A stretch of DNA of 64,000 bases from Clostridia bacterium (GTDB lineage: Bacteria > Bacillota > Clostridia > Christensenellales > Aristaeellaceae). Shown piece after piece: positions 8,902-17,322 of the stretch. Position numbers and translations under genes: made by a program. Numbering within the stretch: position 1 is the stretch's first letter; each line of letters begins with the position of its first letter. The notes beneath the pieces are model-generated. The model was not told the DNA's origin, made no database searches, and saw only the letters and a program-made list of their open reading frames with translations. The stretch is from contig JAFUFB010000001.1 of assembly GCA_017470145.1 (NCBI GenBank), forward strand, positions 20,158 to 84,157. The letters run 5' to 3'.

Positions 8902-9645
8902 ATGGGCAGCGAATCCAAAAATCGGGAGGAACAGCGCCGGGAGCTTCACGGCGTGACTTATTTTGACCGGGGCCGCCGCGCCGGGAAGGATGGCCTGGCG
9001 TATGACCGCTTCGCCATTCAGACCCATTTTGTCGAAGTCGGGGAAGATCAGGCGGAATTGGTCAGAAAATACGTCCTTCCCCTGTATCAGCCGGGGGATT
9101 GCCTGGCCTTCGGCGCCAAGGTCATGGCCATGTGTACCGGCAATGTGCGGACCAAGGAGCAGGAAAAGCCCGGCTTCTGGGCCCGGCTCCTTTCCCCCCA
9201 CGCCTCGGAGACCACCGCGGGCATCGGCATGCACGATCCTTATAAGCTGCAGCTGGCCATCGACATGGTGGGCGCCCCCAAGGTTGTCTTCGCGGCCATC
9301 GCCTCCGCTCTCACCAAGCCCTTCGGCAAGAAGGGCGTGTTCTACGAAATCGTGGGCCCCGGTGTCGCCGGCATCGACGGGTTCTATTATCGCTCCTCCT
9401 TCGAGCGGTATCACGATCTGGCCCTGATCAACAACACCAACGCCCAGGAGCTCTGTGACGAGCTGGAGCGGAAAACCGGCGTGCCCACGGTGCTGATGGA
9501 CGCCAACGATATCGACCAGAATCAGCTGGGCAAGGGAACCCATTTTCCCCTGACGGACGATCAGATTCAGGACGCCCTGGGGGATAATCCCTCCGGCCAG
9601 GGGGATGAATTGACTCCCCTGATCCTGATCCGCCCCGTTGCCTGA
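8902..9645 (+). CDS. CofE-like (F420-0:gamma-glutamyl ligase family) protein
   Basis: 247 residues from the ATG behind GGGAGG (spacing ten). The sequence follows the coenzyme F420-0:glutamate ligase fold: FAIQTHFVEVGED, GDCLAFGAKVMAMCTGN, then KGVFYEIVGPGVAGIDG and LINNTNAQELCDEL. Many Clostridia without F420 carry this gene, where it probably ligates an amino acid to another acid cofactor or wall precursor; that role is inference. The family is clear, the substrate is not. Confidence 0.75.
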   Translation: MGSESKNREEQRRELHGVTYFDRGRRAGKDGLAYDRFAIQTHFVEVGEDQAELVRKYVLPLYQPGDCLAFGAKVMAMCTGNVRTKEQEKPGFWARLLSPHASETTAGIGMHDPYKLQLAIDMVGAPKVVFAAIASALTKPFGKKGVFYEIVGPGVAGIDGFYYRSSFERYHDLALINNTNAQELCDELERKTGVPTVLMDANDIDQNQLGKGTHFPLTDDQIQDALGDNPSGQGDELTPLILIRPVA

Positions 9646-9734
9646 TTTTTCGTTTTCTTTCCGACCTCCGATGCGAACCGCCCAGAGTCTGGGGATTTCC
9701 CGGCCTGGCGGCTCGCTTTTTGATTGTTTTCGCC

Positions 9735-10355
9735 ATGAGACATATTCCCGCCGCTGCCACGCAGCAAACCCGAATCCTCCCCTTTGAGGAGGCCCTGCTC
9801 CCCACCAATCAGGATTATGACCGGGATGCCTGGCTCTATGTGCCGGATCATTATTCGGAATATCGGTACATCCTGGGAACCCGCGGCCAAAAGCCCCTGA
9901 TCTGTATCGGAGTGAATCCCTCCACCGCCATCCCTGGCCGGCTGGACAACACCCTGAAAAGCGCGGAGCGCATCGCCCTTTTCAATGGCTATGATTCCTT
10001 CATCATGTTCAATGTCTATGCCCAGCGGGCCACCCTGCCAGAGGATATGGACCGGGAATGGAATCTTTCCCTGCACGCGGAAAACATGAAGGCCTTCCGG
10101 TATGCCCTGGAGCAAAGCAAAGAGGCCCCTGCCATCTGGGCGGCCTGGGGCGCGGTGATCGAAAAGCGGGCTTATCTGCCCCTCTGCGTGCGGGAGATGA
10201 TCCAGATTGGCCGGGAATATGGCGCCCGATGGTATACCGCCGGGCCCCGCAGCAAGGCCGGCCATCCCCATCATCCCCTGTATTTAAAAAAGGACTCCCT
10301 GCTGGAGCCCTTTACCGATCTGGAGGCCTATCTGCTGTCGCTGGAAAAATCATGA
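9735..10355 (+). CDS. DUF1643 domain protein
   Basis: 206 residues from the ATG (a TTG start 15 bases earlier is possible; no clear ribosome binding site precedes either). DUF1643 features are visible: the region around YILGTRG, ICIGVNPSTAIPGRLDNT, FNVYAQRAT, IWAAWGAVIEKR and GHPHHPLYL. The family is of unknown biochemical function and often sits in accessory regions. It overlaps the convergent nrdG gene by six bases. Confidence 0.85.
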   Translation: MRHIPAAATQQTRILPFEEALLPTNQDYDRDAWLYVPDHYSEYRYILGTRGQKPLICIGVNPSTAIPGRLDNTLKSAERIALFNGYDSFIMFNVYAQRATLPEDMDREWNLSLHAENMKAFRYALEQSKEAPAIWAAWGAVIEKRAYLPLCVREMIQIGREYGARWYTAGPRSKAGHPHHPLYLKKDSLLEPFTDLEAYLLSLEKS

Positions 10356-10868
10356 CTCGCAGATGATCCCTCCCGCCGCCCGGCTGGCATTCATATCAAT
10401 GATCCGCTGGTTTTCGGACCCCCGAAAGCGCAGGCGGATATTTTTTTGCGCCTCGACAAAGGGCCCGTCCACCAGGATATCGATGAGCCCCAGCATGGCA
10501 TCCGTGGTCTCGCACCGAGGATAGCTTCCCTCCGTTTCCAATTGCTCCAGTGTGAAGCCTGTATAGGCCCAGATATTCTTGCCGGGATAGGCCTGCTTCA
10601 CCCTTTGCAGGAAGGGCAGCAGCGCCTCCTGATTCCGGGGTTCGAAGGGGTCGCCTCCCAGCAGAGTCAGCCCGTCGATATAGTCCGGCGCCAGCATTTC
10701 CATCAGCTCCTGCTCCGTTTCCGCCGTAAAGGGCTGACCGTAGGCAAAGTCCCAGGTTTCCGGCTGAAAGCACCCGGGGCAGCAATTGGTGCATCCGGAG
10801 ACGAACAGCGTCACCCGGACGCCCACGCCGTTGGCGATGTCGCAGTTCTTGATGGCGCCGTAATACAT
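10350..10868 (-). CDS. nrdG: Anaerobic ribonucleoside-triphosphate reductase activating protein
   Basis: A 172-residue radical-SAM enzyme. It reduces SAM with a 4Fe-4S cluster to generate the glycyl radical of NrdD. The cluster cysteines are in SGCTNCCPGC (Cx3Cx2C), followed by the SAM-binding LLGGDPFE. It lies downstream of nrdD and is translated from GGAGGGAG about 13 bases before the ATG. A strong hairpin (10890-10923) separates it from nrdD and may lower its expression relative to the reductase. Confidence 0.96.
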   Translation of the reverse strand: MYYGAIKNCDIANGVGVRVTLFVSGCTNCCPGCFQPETWDFAYGQPFTAETEQELMEMLAPDYIDGLTLLGGDPFEPRNQEALLPFLQRVKQAYPGKNIWAYTGFTLEQLETEGSYPRCETTDAMLGLIDILVDGPFVEAQKNIRLRFRGSENQRIIDMNASRAAGGIICES

Positions 10869-10889
10869 ATAGCCCTTCTCTCCCTCCGG

Positions 10890-10923
10890 AAATCAGCCCA
10901 GGGGCACTCCCCTGGGCTGATTT
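10890..10923 (-). terminator. Strong hairpin between nrdD and nrdG
   Basis: A perfect 15-bp stem (AAATCAGCCCAGGGG) with a four-base loop. Only three T residues follow the stem before CCGGAGG, so it may be a leaky terminator or an mRNA-end protector rather than a full stop. Confidence 0.6.
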
Positions 10924-10938
10924 GGTTTATACTTTGAT

Positions 10939-13140
10939 TTACAGATGCAGCACCCGTTCCTTGATCTCCTGGGTACGGCCCTGGTTCCAGAACTGGGTAC
11001 CGATATAGCCGCAGGTCCGCCGAGCCACGTTCATCTTGTTCTGATCCGTGTTGCCGCAGCAGGGGCAGGTCCATACCAGCTTGCCCTGGGTTTCCTTAAT
11101 CTCGATCTCCCCATCCCATCCGCAAACCTGGCAGTAATCGCTCTTGGTGTTCAGCTCGGCATACAGAATGTTGTCATAGATGTACTGCATCACCTTGATG
11201 ACCGCTTCCAGGTTATCGTTCATGTTCGGCACTTCCACGTAGCTGATGGCGCCGCCGGGGCTCAGGGCCTGGAACCGGCTCTCAATGCGAATCTTGTCGA
11301 AGGCATTGATAGGCTCCGTCACGTGGATGTGGTAGGAATTGGTGATGTATCCCTTGTCCGTAATGTTCTCAATGACACCGAAGCGCTTCTGCAGGCATTT
11401 GGCGAATTTATAGGTGGTGGATTCCAGGGGCGTGCCGTAAATGGAATAGTCGATGTTCTCGGCCTTCTTCCACTTGCCGGTATAGTCGTTCAGCTTCTGC
11501 ATGATCTCCAGGCCCAGCTTTTCGCCCTCCGGCTCCGTCAGCTTTTTGCCGTTCAGGGCCCGGACGCATTCCCACAGCCCCGCGTAGCCCAGGCTCAGGG
11601 TGCTGTATCCGTCGTACAGCAGCCGGTCGATGACCTCGCCCTTGTTCAGCCGGGCCAGGGCGCCGTATTGCCACAGGATGGGCGCCACATCGGACACCGT
11701 CCCCTTCAGCCGGTCGTGGCGGCAGCGCAGCGCCCGATGGCACAGCTCCATCCGCTCGTCAAAAATCTGCCAGAAACGGTCCATATCCCCCTGGGCGGAC
11801 AGGCCGATGTCCACCAGGTTCACCGTCACCACGCCCTGGTTGAACCGGCCATAGTATTTATGCTTGCCCGGCTCGTAGTTTTGGGCGTTGGCGATGTTGC
11901 CGATGCCCGCGTCGGTAAACCGATCCGGCGTCAGGAAGGAGCGGCAACCCATGCAGGTATACACGTCCCCGCCCTTCAGGGTCTTCATCACCTTTTCGGA
12001 GATATAGTCCGGCACCATGCGCTTGGCGGTGCATTTCGCGGCCAGCTGGGTCAGATAGAAGTAGGGCGTCCCCTCCCGGACATTGTCCTCCTCCAGCACG
12101 TAGATCAGCTTCGGGAAGGCCGGCGTCACCCAGATGCCCTGCTCGTTCTTCACGCCCTCAAACCGCTGGCGCAGCACCTCTTCGATAATCAGGGCTAAGT
12201 CCGCCTTTTCCTGTTCGCTCTTGGCCTCGTTCAGGTACATGTACACCGTGACGAAGGGCGCCTGGCCATTGGTGGTCAGCAGCGTAACCACCTGGTACTG
12301 AATGGTCTGCACGCCGCGCTGAATCTCGCTCAGCAGGTGGCTGTGCACCAGCTTTTCCATGGCTTCCTCGCCCAGGTCGATCTTCAGCTCCGCGAATTCC
12401 TTTTCCAGCTCCCGGCGAATCTTCTGCCGGCTGATCTCCACGAAGGGAGCCAAATGGGCCAGGGAGATGCTCTGGCCGCCATATTGGTTGGAGGCCACCT
12501 GGGCGATGATCTGCGTGGCGATGTTGCAGGCGGTGGAGAAGCTGTGGGGCTTCTCGATCAGCGTCCCGGTAATCACCGTGCCGTTCTGCAGCATATCCTC
12601 CAGGTTCACCAGGTCACAATTGTGCATGTGCTGGGCATAGTAGTCCATGTCGTGGAAATGGATGATGCCCGCCTCGTGGGCCTCCACGATATCCTGGGGC
12701 AGCAGCACCCGCTCGCTCAAGTCCTTGGACACCTCGCCGGCCATATAGTCCCGCTGGGTGGAGTTGATGACAGGATTCTTGTTGGAATTTTCCTGCTTCG
12801 CTTCTTCATTGACGCACTCGATGAGGCTCAAAATCTTGTTGTCCGTGGTGTTGGCGTGGCGGGCCAGGGCCCGGGTGTAGCGATAGGTGATGTACCTTTT
12901 CGCCACATCAAAGCTGCCGTGGAGCACCAGCTGGCGCTCCACCATATCCTGTACCTCCTCCACGCTGGGCGCCCGGCCCAGCTCTTCGCACAGGGCCGTC
13001 ACCTTCTCCGTAATCTCTTTTATCTCCGCCTCCGGCAGCCTTTCGCTGGCGTCGGCCTGATTATTGGCCTTGGACACCGCCACCAGAATCTTCTCCGGAT
13101 CAAAGGTCATTTCCGACCCATTCCGCTTAATAATCCGCAT
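10939..13140 (-). CDS. nrdD: Anaerobic (class III) ribonucleoside-triphosphate reductase
   Basis: About 733 residues. It makes dNTPs from NTPs under anoxia. An N-terminal ATP-cone (RIIKRNGSEMTFDPEKI) is followed by the large glycyl-radical domain with CMGCRSFL and PLESTTYKFAKCLQ. A zinc site (CQVCGWDGE and CPCCG) comes next, then the glycyl-radical motif RTCGYIG with the radical glycine 22 residues from the C-terminus. The second ATG is preferred because the upstream one (13152) abuts its AGGAG. Transcription is from 13200-13228, under two NrdR-type boxes. Confidence 0.97.
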   Translation of the reverse strand: MRIIKRNGSEMTFDPEKILVAVSKANNQADASERLPEAEIKEITEKVTALCEELGRAPSVEEVQDMVERQLVLHGSFDVAKRYITYRYTRALARHANTTDNKILSLIECVNEEAKQENSNKNPVINSTQRDYMAGEVSKDLSERVLLPQDIVEAHEAGIIHFHDMDYYAQHMHNCDLVNLEDMLQNGTVITGTLIEKPHSFSTACNIATQIIAQVASNQYGGQSISLAHLAPFVEISRQKIRRELEKEFAELKIDLGEEAMEKLVHSHLLSEIQRGVQTIQYQVVTLLTTNGQAPFVTVYMYLNEAKSEQEKADLALIIEEVLRQRFEGVKNEQGIWVTPAFPKLIYVLEEDNVREGTPYFYLTQLAAKCTAKRMVPDYISEKVMKTLKGGDVYTCMGCRSFLTPDRFTDAGIGNIANAQNYEPGKHKYYGRFNQGVVTVNLVDIGLSAQGDMDRFWQIFDERMELCHRALRCRHDRLKGTVSDVAPILWQYGALARLNKGEVIDRLLYDGYSTLSLGYAGLWECVRALNGKKLTEPEGEKLGLEIMQKLNDYTGKWKKAENIDYSIYGTPLESTTYKFAKCLQKRFGVIENITDKGYITNSYHIHVTEPINAFDKIRIESRFQALSPGGAISYVEVPNMNDNLEAVIKVMQYIYDNILYAELNTKSDYCQVCGWDGEIEIKETQGKLVWTCPCCGNTDQNKMNVARRTCGYIGTQFWNQGRTQEIKERVLHL

Positions 13141-13199
13141 ACTTAACCCCATTCTCCTGCCCTTTTTCGGGCTGTTGTCCGCCTTGGGCGGCGATGGTT

Positions 13200-13228
13200 A
13201 TTCTACTATATGTAGGAACACTTGTCAA
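13200..13228 (-). promoter_or_regulatory. nrdD promoter
   Basis: Perfect TTGACA (13223-13228 on the plus strand as TGTCAA), a 17-base spacer and TAGAAT (13200-13205), about 60 bases before the nrdD start. Confidence 0.8.
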
Positions 13229-13250
13229 CCGGAAATACAAAATATTGTGT
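13203..13250 (-). promoter_or_regulatory. Tandem NrdR-type boxes over the nrdD promoter
   Basis: Compared with the NrdR consensus ACACWATATATWGTGT, 13235-13250 (ATACAAAATATTGTGT) matches 14 of 16 and 13203-13218 matches 10 of 16. Their centres are 32 bp apart (16 bp between boxes), the spacing known for NrdR pairs. They flank the -35 and cover the -10, fitting repression by the ATP-cone regulator NrdR. The nrdR gene itself is not in the window. Confidence 0.7.
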
Positions 13251-13380
13251 GTTTCCAGTTCGTTTGATTTTTCACTATCAATCTTCCCATTTTCGACAAG
13301 GCTGCTCCTGGGTTCTCCTTTTCATCAGCCCATAAACGTCCAATTGGCTTGCCTCCGCCCTGATTCCGCCGGCCTGGCCG

Positions 13381-13417
13381 AAAAAAATCCGGAAGCCTTG
13401 CTTTCGAGGCTTCCGGA
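13381..13417 (-). terminator. Terminator of tRNA-Arg(CCG)
   Basis: A perfect ten-bp stem (TCCGGAAGCC) with a ten-base loop, followed on the minus strand by seven T. It begins four bases past the tRNA. Confidence 0.9.
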
Positions 13418-13421
13418 AATG

Positions 13422-13495
13422 TACGCCCGGCAGGATTCGAACCTGTGACCTTCAGAGTCGGAGTCTGACACTCTATCCAACTGAGCTACGAGCGC
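13422..13495 (-). tRNA. tRNA-Arg (anticodon CCG)
   Basis: A 74-nt cloverleaf. The anticodon loop CTCCGAC is closed by TCAGA/TCTGA, and the T-loop GGTTCGAATCC is intact. The acceptor stem pairs GCGCTCG with CGGGCGT (two wobbles). CCA is not encoded. Confidence 0.95.
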
Positions 13496-13549
13496 TCAAC
13501 ACCGGATATTCTATCATGCTCCCCAGGAATTGTCAATCTGAAATTTTGG

Positions 13550-15031
13550 TTACTTCACCCGTACCCGAACCACTACGGGCATGTCGCTGCGCCAAGGGCC
13601 CAAATCCACCTCCAGGGCCTCTTCCGTCCGCTGCCAGGCCGGCGCCTCCGCCATCCCCAGCACCTTGACCTCCTCAATGATGCCATGGAACAGGGGCAGC
13701 GTGCCCGTCTCCTTGGAGTGACGCAGGCTGGTAATGCGGATTTTGCCATCCTCCGGGCACACCATGTTGATGGCGTAAATCCGATTTCCCCGGCACATGA
13801 AGCGGAAATCCTGGCTGGTCCAACCCGCGGCTGCCCCGTCGGAGAACTGGCCCTCCTCCGTCTTCGTGGGGCCTTCCCCACAGATCCGCCACAGCTGCGT
13901 GCCATGGATGGCCTCACCATTGTCCCGCATCCATGCCGCCATGGCAGAAAGCACCTCCAGATCCTTCTCCCGGAAGGTGCCGTCCGGCTTAGGCCCGAAG
14001 TTCAGCAGCAGCCGGCCATTCTTGGCCACCACATCCGCCAGGGTCTGTATAATCTCCGCCGGAGATTTGTAATCCGCCTTCCCCGGCTGCTCGGAATAGC
14101 ACCAGGAATGCCGCATGACGCTGGTGTCGCTCTGCCACAGGAAGGGCTTGGGCTCCGCAAACGAGCCCCGTTCCATGTCCGCCACCGCCACGCCGAAGGG
14201 GAAGGCGTCGTGCTTATAGTTAATGACGCAGCCGCCCCATTCCTCCGCCCGGTTATAGTAATAGGCAGCGAATTTCTGCAGATAGGGCTTCACGCTTTCG
14301 TGCTCAATCCACCAGTCGAAATACAGGATGGCGGGCTTCATCCGGTCCACCAGCTCGCAGCAGCGCATCAGCCAGTCCTCCAGGAATTCCTGGGTGGGAT
14401 AGGGCTGGGCGAACAGATCGTGATGGTCCGCCGGCTCCGGCATGGCCGGCCAATACAGGCTGTCCCGATCCGGCGGGTTGCCCACGTCGCTGTCAAACTC
14501 CCGCCCGTGGGAGAGGAAGAACCAATGCTCTACCCGATGGCTGGAAACGCCCCGGGTCATGCCTTCCTTCTCGCAGGCGTTCAACAGATCCCCGGTGATA
14601 TCCCGATGGGGCCCCATGTCCACTGCGTTCCATCGGCTAAGCTCGCTGCCGTAGTTCTGGAAGCCATCGTGATGCTCCGCCACGGGCACCACATAGTCCG
14701 CCCCCGCCTCCCGGAACAACCGCGCCCATTCCTCTGGCGCAAAATTTTCCATTTTGAACATCGGGATGAAGTCCTTATATCCAAAGTCCTTATGCTTGCC
14801 CCAATGCTTCAGATGATGCTCATATTCCTCCGAGCCCTGGATGTACATATTCCGGGCATACCAGTCATGATAAGCCGGCACGGAGAAGGGCCCCCAATGC
14901 AGGAAGATGCCCAGCCGCTTTTCGCCATACCAGGCGGGCACCGGGTGGGTCGCCAGGCTCTCCCAGTCCGCATGCCAAGGGCCCGCGGCGATAACTTCGT
15001 CTATTTTTGCCAGATACGCTTTCCGATCCAT
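13550..15031 (-). CDS. Alpha-L-fucosidase (GH29)
   Basis: 493 residues from an ATG with GGGAG eleven bases upstream. The N-terminus reads PAWYGEKRLGIFLHWGPFSVPAY, typical of GH29. The active-site region is conserved: YVVPVAEHHDGFQNY, then AILYFDWWIEHE with the nucleophile Asp, and LLLNFGPKPDG. There is no signal peptide, so it probably acts in the cytoplasm on imported oligosaccharides. It is 100 bases downstream of the beta-helix protein, and the two likely act on the same fucosylated glycan. Confidence 0.93.
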   Translation of the reverse strand: MDRKAYLAKIDEVIAAGPWHADWESLATHPVPAWYGEKRLGIFLHWGPFSVPAYHDWYARNMYIQGSEEYEHHLKHWGKHKDFGYKDFIPMFKMENFAPEEWARLFREAGADYVVPVAEHHDGFQNYGSELSRWNAVDMGPHRDITGDLLNACEKEGMTRGVSSHRVEHWFFLSHGREFDSDVGNPPDRDSLYWPAMPEPADHHDLFAQPYPTQEFLEDWLMRCCELVDRMKPAILYFDWWIEHESVKPYLQKFAAYYYNRAEEWGGCVINYKHDAFPFGVAVADMERGSFAEPKPFLWQSDTSVMRHSWCYSEQPGKADYKSPAEIIQTLADVVAKNGRLLLNFGPKPDGTFREKDLEVLSAMAAWMRDNGEAIHGTQLWRICGEGPTKTEEGQFSDGAAAGWTSQDFRFMCRGNRIYAINMVCPEDGKIRITSLRHSKETGTLPLFHGIIEEVKVLGMAEAPAWQRTEEALEVDLGPWRSDMPVVVRVRVK

Positions 15032-15131
15032 GAAATCACATGCTCCCTTCTCTTTCTTGAGGGCGTGCCATTCGCCGCTCCTTCTCTGAAAACAGGGGAT
15101 GGCAGCGCCCTCCCCTGTTATTGCTTTCCTT

Positions 15132-17120
15132 TTACCAGAGAATATACTCCGTCTTTCCTTCCGCGAAGGGCCCGGGCAGGGTATCCACGCCCCGATGGTT
15201 CCCGGCGAAATCCCGGTCGAAAACGATGTCCGTTCCGTCCGGATTCTCAAACCGCTGCTCCGGCTCAAAAGCCTTACCAAGCAGATCGCTGGTCACGATG
15301 CCCGCCCGGAAGTCCTTCACCAGCTCGAAGGCATTGGTCTTCAGGATGAAGTGGCCATCCCGCTCCTCCCAGCTGATCTCCGCCTGGGCCTCCCCCTGGA
15401 AGCCGGTCTTTTCATGCCGGCTGACGGTGGCGCCGTTCAGATAGGCATTGCCCCCCACCCAGGCCGGCAGATGGCCAAAATGAGCCTCGTTCAGCCCGTG
15501 ATGGTTGGGCTCCGCGCTGTCCAGGTCGAACTGGCCAATCCATTCCTCCCAGGAGGGGAAGATGTCAAAGGGCGCAGTGCCTACCACCTCATACTCATGG
15601 CCATCCGGCCCCAGCTCCGGGTTGGACACGGGATAATGCTGAATCATGAGGTTGTTATACACCCGATCATCCCCATGCAGGATGGTCATAAACCCGGCCA
15701 CCTCCGTCCGGTGCCGAATGTGATAGGGGGTGTAGCGGGGCTCCCGCTGACCATTCACCACGCTGTCCACCCCGGAATTGATCAGGGAGAAGCCGCCCAG
15801 CATCAGGTTATGCACCGCGGCGATGCCTTCGCTGGGAATGGTGATGGACACCTTGGACAGCATCACGTTGTTGTCCACCAGGGTCGGCCCATGGCCCACC
15901 TCGATAAACACGTCCGTGGAGAACATGTTGCCCTGCCCCTGCTTGACCCCTTCCGGGCGCATATTGTCGTGGAACAGGTTCTGGCTCACCCGGGCGCCCT
16001 GAGCTTCCCAGTCCAGCCAGACGCCCTGGATGCAATCGTGAATGTGGTTTCGGCGGATGGTGACGTCGATGGCCGCGTGCAGCTTGATGCCAGCGGTCTC
16101 CGCCCCGCCCAGCTGGGAGGAATTGCATACATGGTGAATGTGGCAATCCTCAATGGTGGAGAAAACCGCGCCCATGCGGCCCACGATGCCCGTCTGCTCG
16201 CAGTGGTGTACATGGCAGCGGCGGATCAGGTGGCCACCCACCTTCTCCTTCAGCCAGCCATGATACTGCCCCCGGCACACCGCGTCCCGCTCCATCTGGG
16301 TCGGGTTCTTTACCCGCTTGTGGAAGAAGTACATCTCATTTTCCGGGTCCAGATATTTCCCCAGGGAGATGCCGCAGCAGCGGCTGTTGCAAATTTCGCA
16401 ATCTTCGATGATCCATCCCCGGCTCCAATGGGGGCCCATGAGCCCATCCTGATAAGCCGCGGGAGGCGCCCAGGTGGTGGCGGCTTTGTCCATCAGGAAG
16501 CCGCTGACCGTGATGTATCCAATGCCCGTCTCCGAGGGCATGAATACGTTCCGCCGCGCGGAGATTTCCACCTTCTGCTCGTTCGGGTTCAGGTCGTGGA
16601 AATTGGCGAAGAGCACGGTTTCGTCCCCTTCCTGCCGGGTGAACCACTTCCAGGTGGACTCCTCCGGCCGCCAGGAGCAGGGATCCACCTCCGCCGCCAG
16701 GCATTCCTCCAGCGTCACGGTTTCGTACATCATCAGGTCATTGACGAACACCGCGCCGGTGTGCCGAACCATGGGGGCGAAATACCAATCCCCGCCCACC
16801 AGGGTGGTATAAGGATTGTAGCTGCCGAAGAGGCTGTTTTTCACCCGGGCGGTCCATACATTCCCCTTGTATTTTTCCCATCCCGTCAGCTCCTCCGCCC
16901 CGGTAATCCGGGCGGCGCCGATCTGCTCGCTGCGATAGGTAATCCGGTTCTCCTCCGTGCCGGCATGGCGGGGGTTCACATACTCCCGATAGACGCCGGG
17001 CGCCACGATGACTTCATCCCCGGGCTGGGCCACCTTCGCCGCGTCGTTGATGTGTCGGAAGGGATAGGCCTTGCTGCCGTCCCCTTCCCGGCCGGCCGCG
17101 ATGTTGACATAATATACCAT
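15132..17120 (-). CDS. Right-handed parallel beta-helix protein, GH141-like candidate glycosidase
   Basis: 662 residues from the ATG behind AAAGGAAAG. It opens YYVNIAAGREGDGSKAYPF and VAQPGDEVIVAPGVYREYV, the usual lead into a pectate-lyase-type beta-helix. Repeated coils follow (GWIIEDCEICNSRCCGISL, HLIRRCHVHHCEQTGIVGR, DVTIRRNHIHDCIQGVWLD), each with histidine/asparagine ladders. No signal peptide is seen. The layout resembles GH141-type proteins, some of which are fucosidases; with GH29 next door, a fucose-linked substrate is plausible but inferred. Confidence 0.7.
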   Translation of the reverse strand: MVYYVNIAAGREGDGSKAYPFRHINDAAKVAQPGDEVIVAPGVYREYVNPRHAGTEENRITYRSEQIGAARITGAEELTGWEKYKGNVWTARVKNSLFGSYNPYTTLVGGDWYFAPMVRHTGAVFVNDLMMYETVTLEECLAAEVDPCSWRPEESTWKWFTRQEGDETVLFANFHDLNPNEQKVEISARRNVFMPSETGIGYITVSGFLMDKAATTWAPPAAYQDGLMGPHWSRGWIIEDCEICNSRCCGISLGKYLDPENEMYFFHKRVKNPTQMERDAVCRGQYHGWLKEKVGGHLIRRCHVHHCEQTGIVGRMGAVFSTIEDCHIHHVCNSSQLGGAETAGIKLHAAIDVTIRRNHIHDCIQGVWLDWEAQGARVSQNLFHDNMRPEGVKQGQGNMFSTDVFIEVGHGPTLVDNNVMLSKVSITIPSEGIAAVHNLMLGGFSLINSGVDSVVNGQREPRYTPYHIRHRTEVAGFMTILHGDDRVYNNLMIQHYPVSNPELGPDGHEYEVVGTAPFDIFPSWEEWIGQFDLDSAEPNHHGLNEAHFGHLPAWVGGNAYLNGATVSRHEKTGFQGEAQAEISWEERDGHFILKTNAFELVKDFRAGIVTSDLLGKAFEPEQRFENPDGTDIVFDRDFAGNHRGVDTLPGPFAEGKTEYILW

Positions 17121-17276
17121 GATGCTCACTTTCCTTTCGCTTTTCTGAATTCTTTTCTTTCCCTCGGGAGGATGCTTTTCTCCCGCCGCCAGTGAAGGTA
17201 TCTTATCATATTCTTTCGCCCCTTGCAATCCGGATTTTTCTCCTCCCGGCAGACTTCCACGCGCAGAGAGCTGCAA

Positions 17277-17309
17277 GAGAAAAGGGACACGGTGTCTTTC
17301 CCGTGTCCC
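17277..17309 (-). terminator. Terminator of larC
   Basis: A nine-bp stem (GGGACACGG/CCGTGTCCC) with an eight-base loop, then TTTTCTC on the minus strand. It lies 14 bases past the larC stop. Confidence 0.75.
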
Positions 17310-17322
17310 CATGGCGGCTCCC

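Noticed and set aside
15132-17312. Longer start for the beta-helix protein at 17312
   Set aside because: The extra 64 residues are low-quality, run through the larC terminator region and lack a ribosome binding site; ATG 17120 has AAAGGAAAG upstream.
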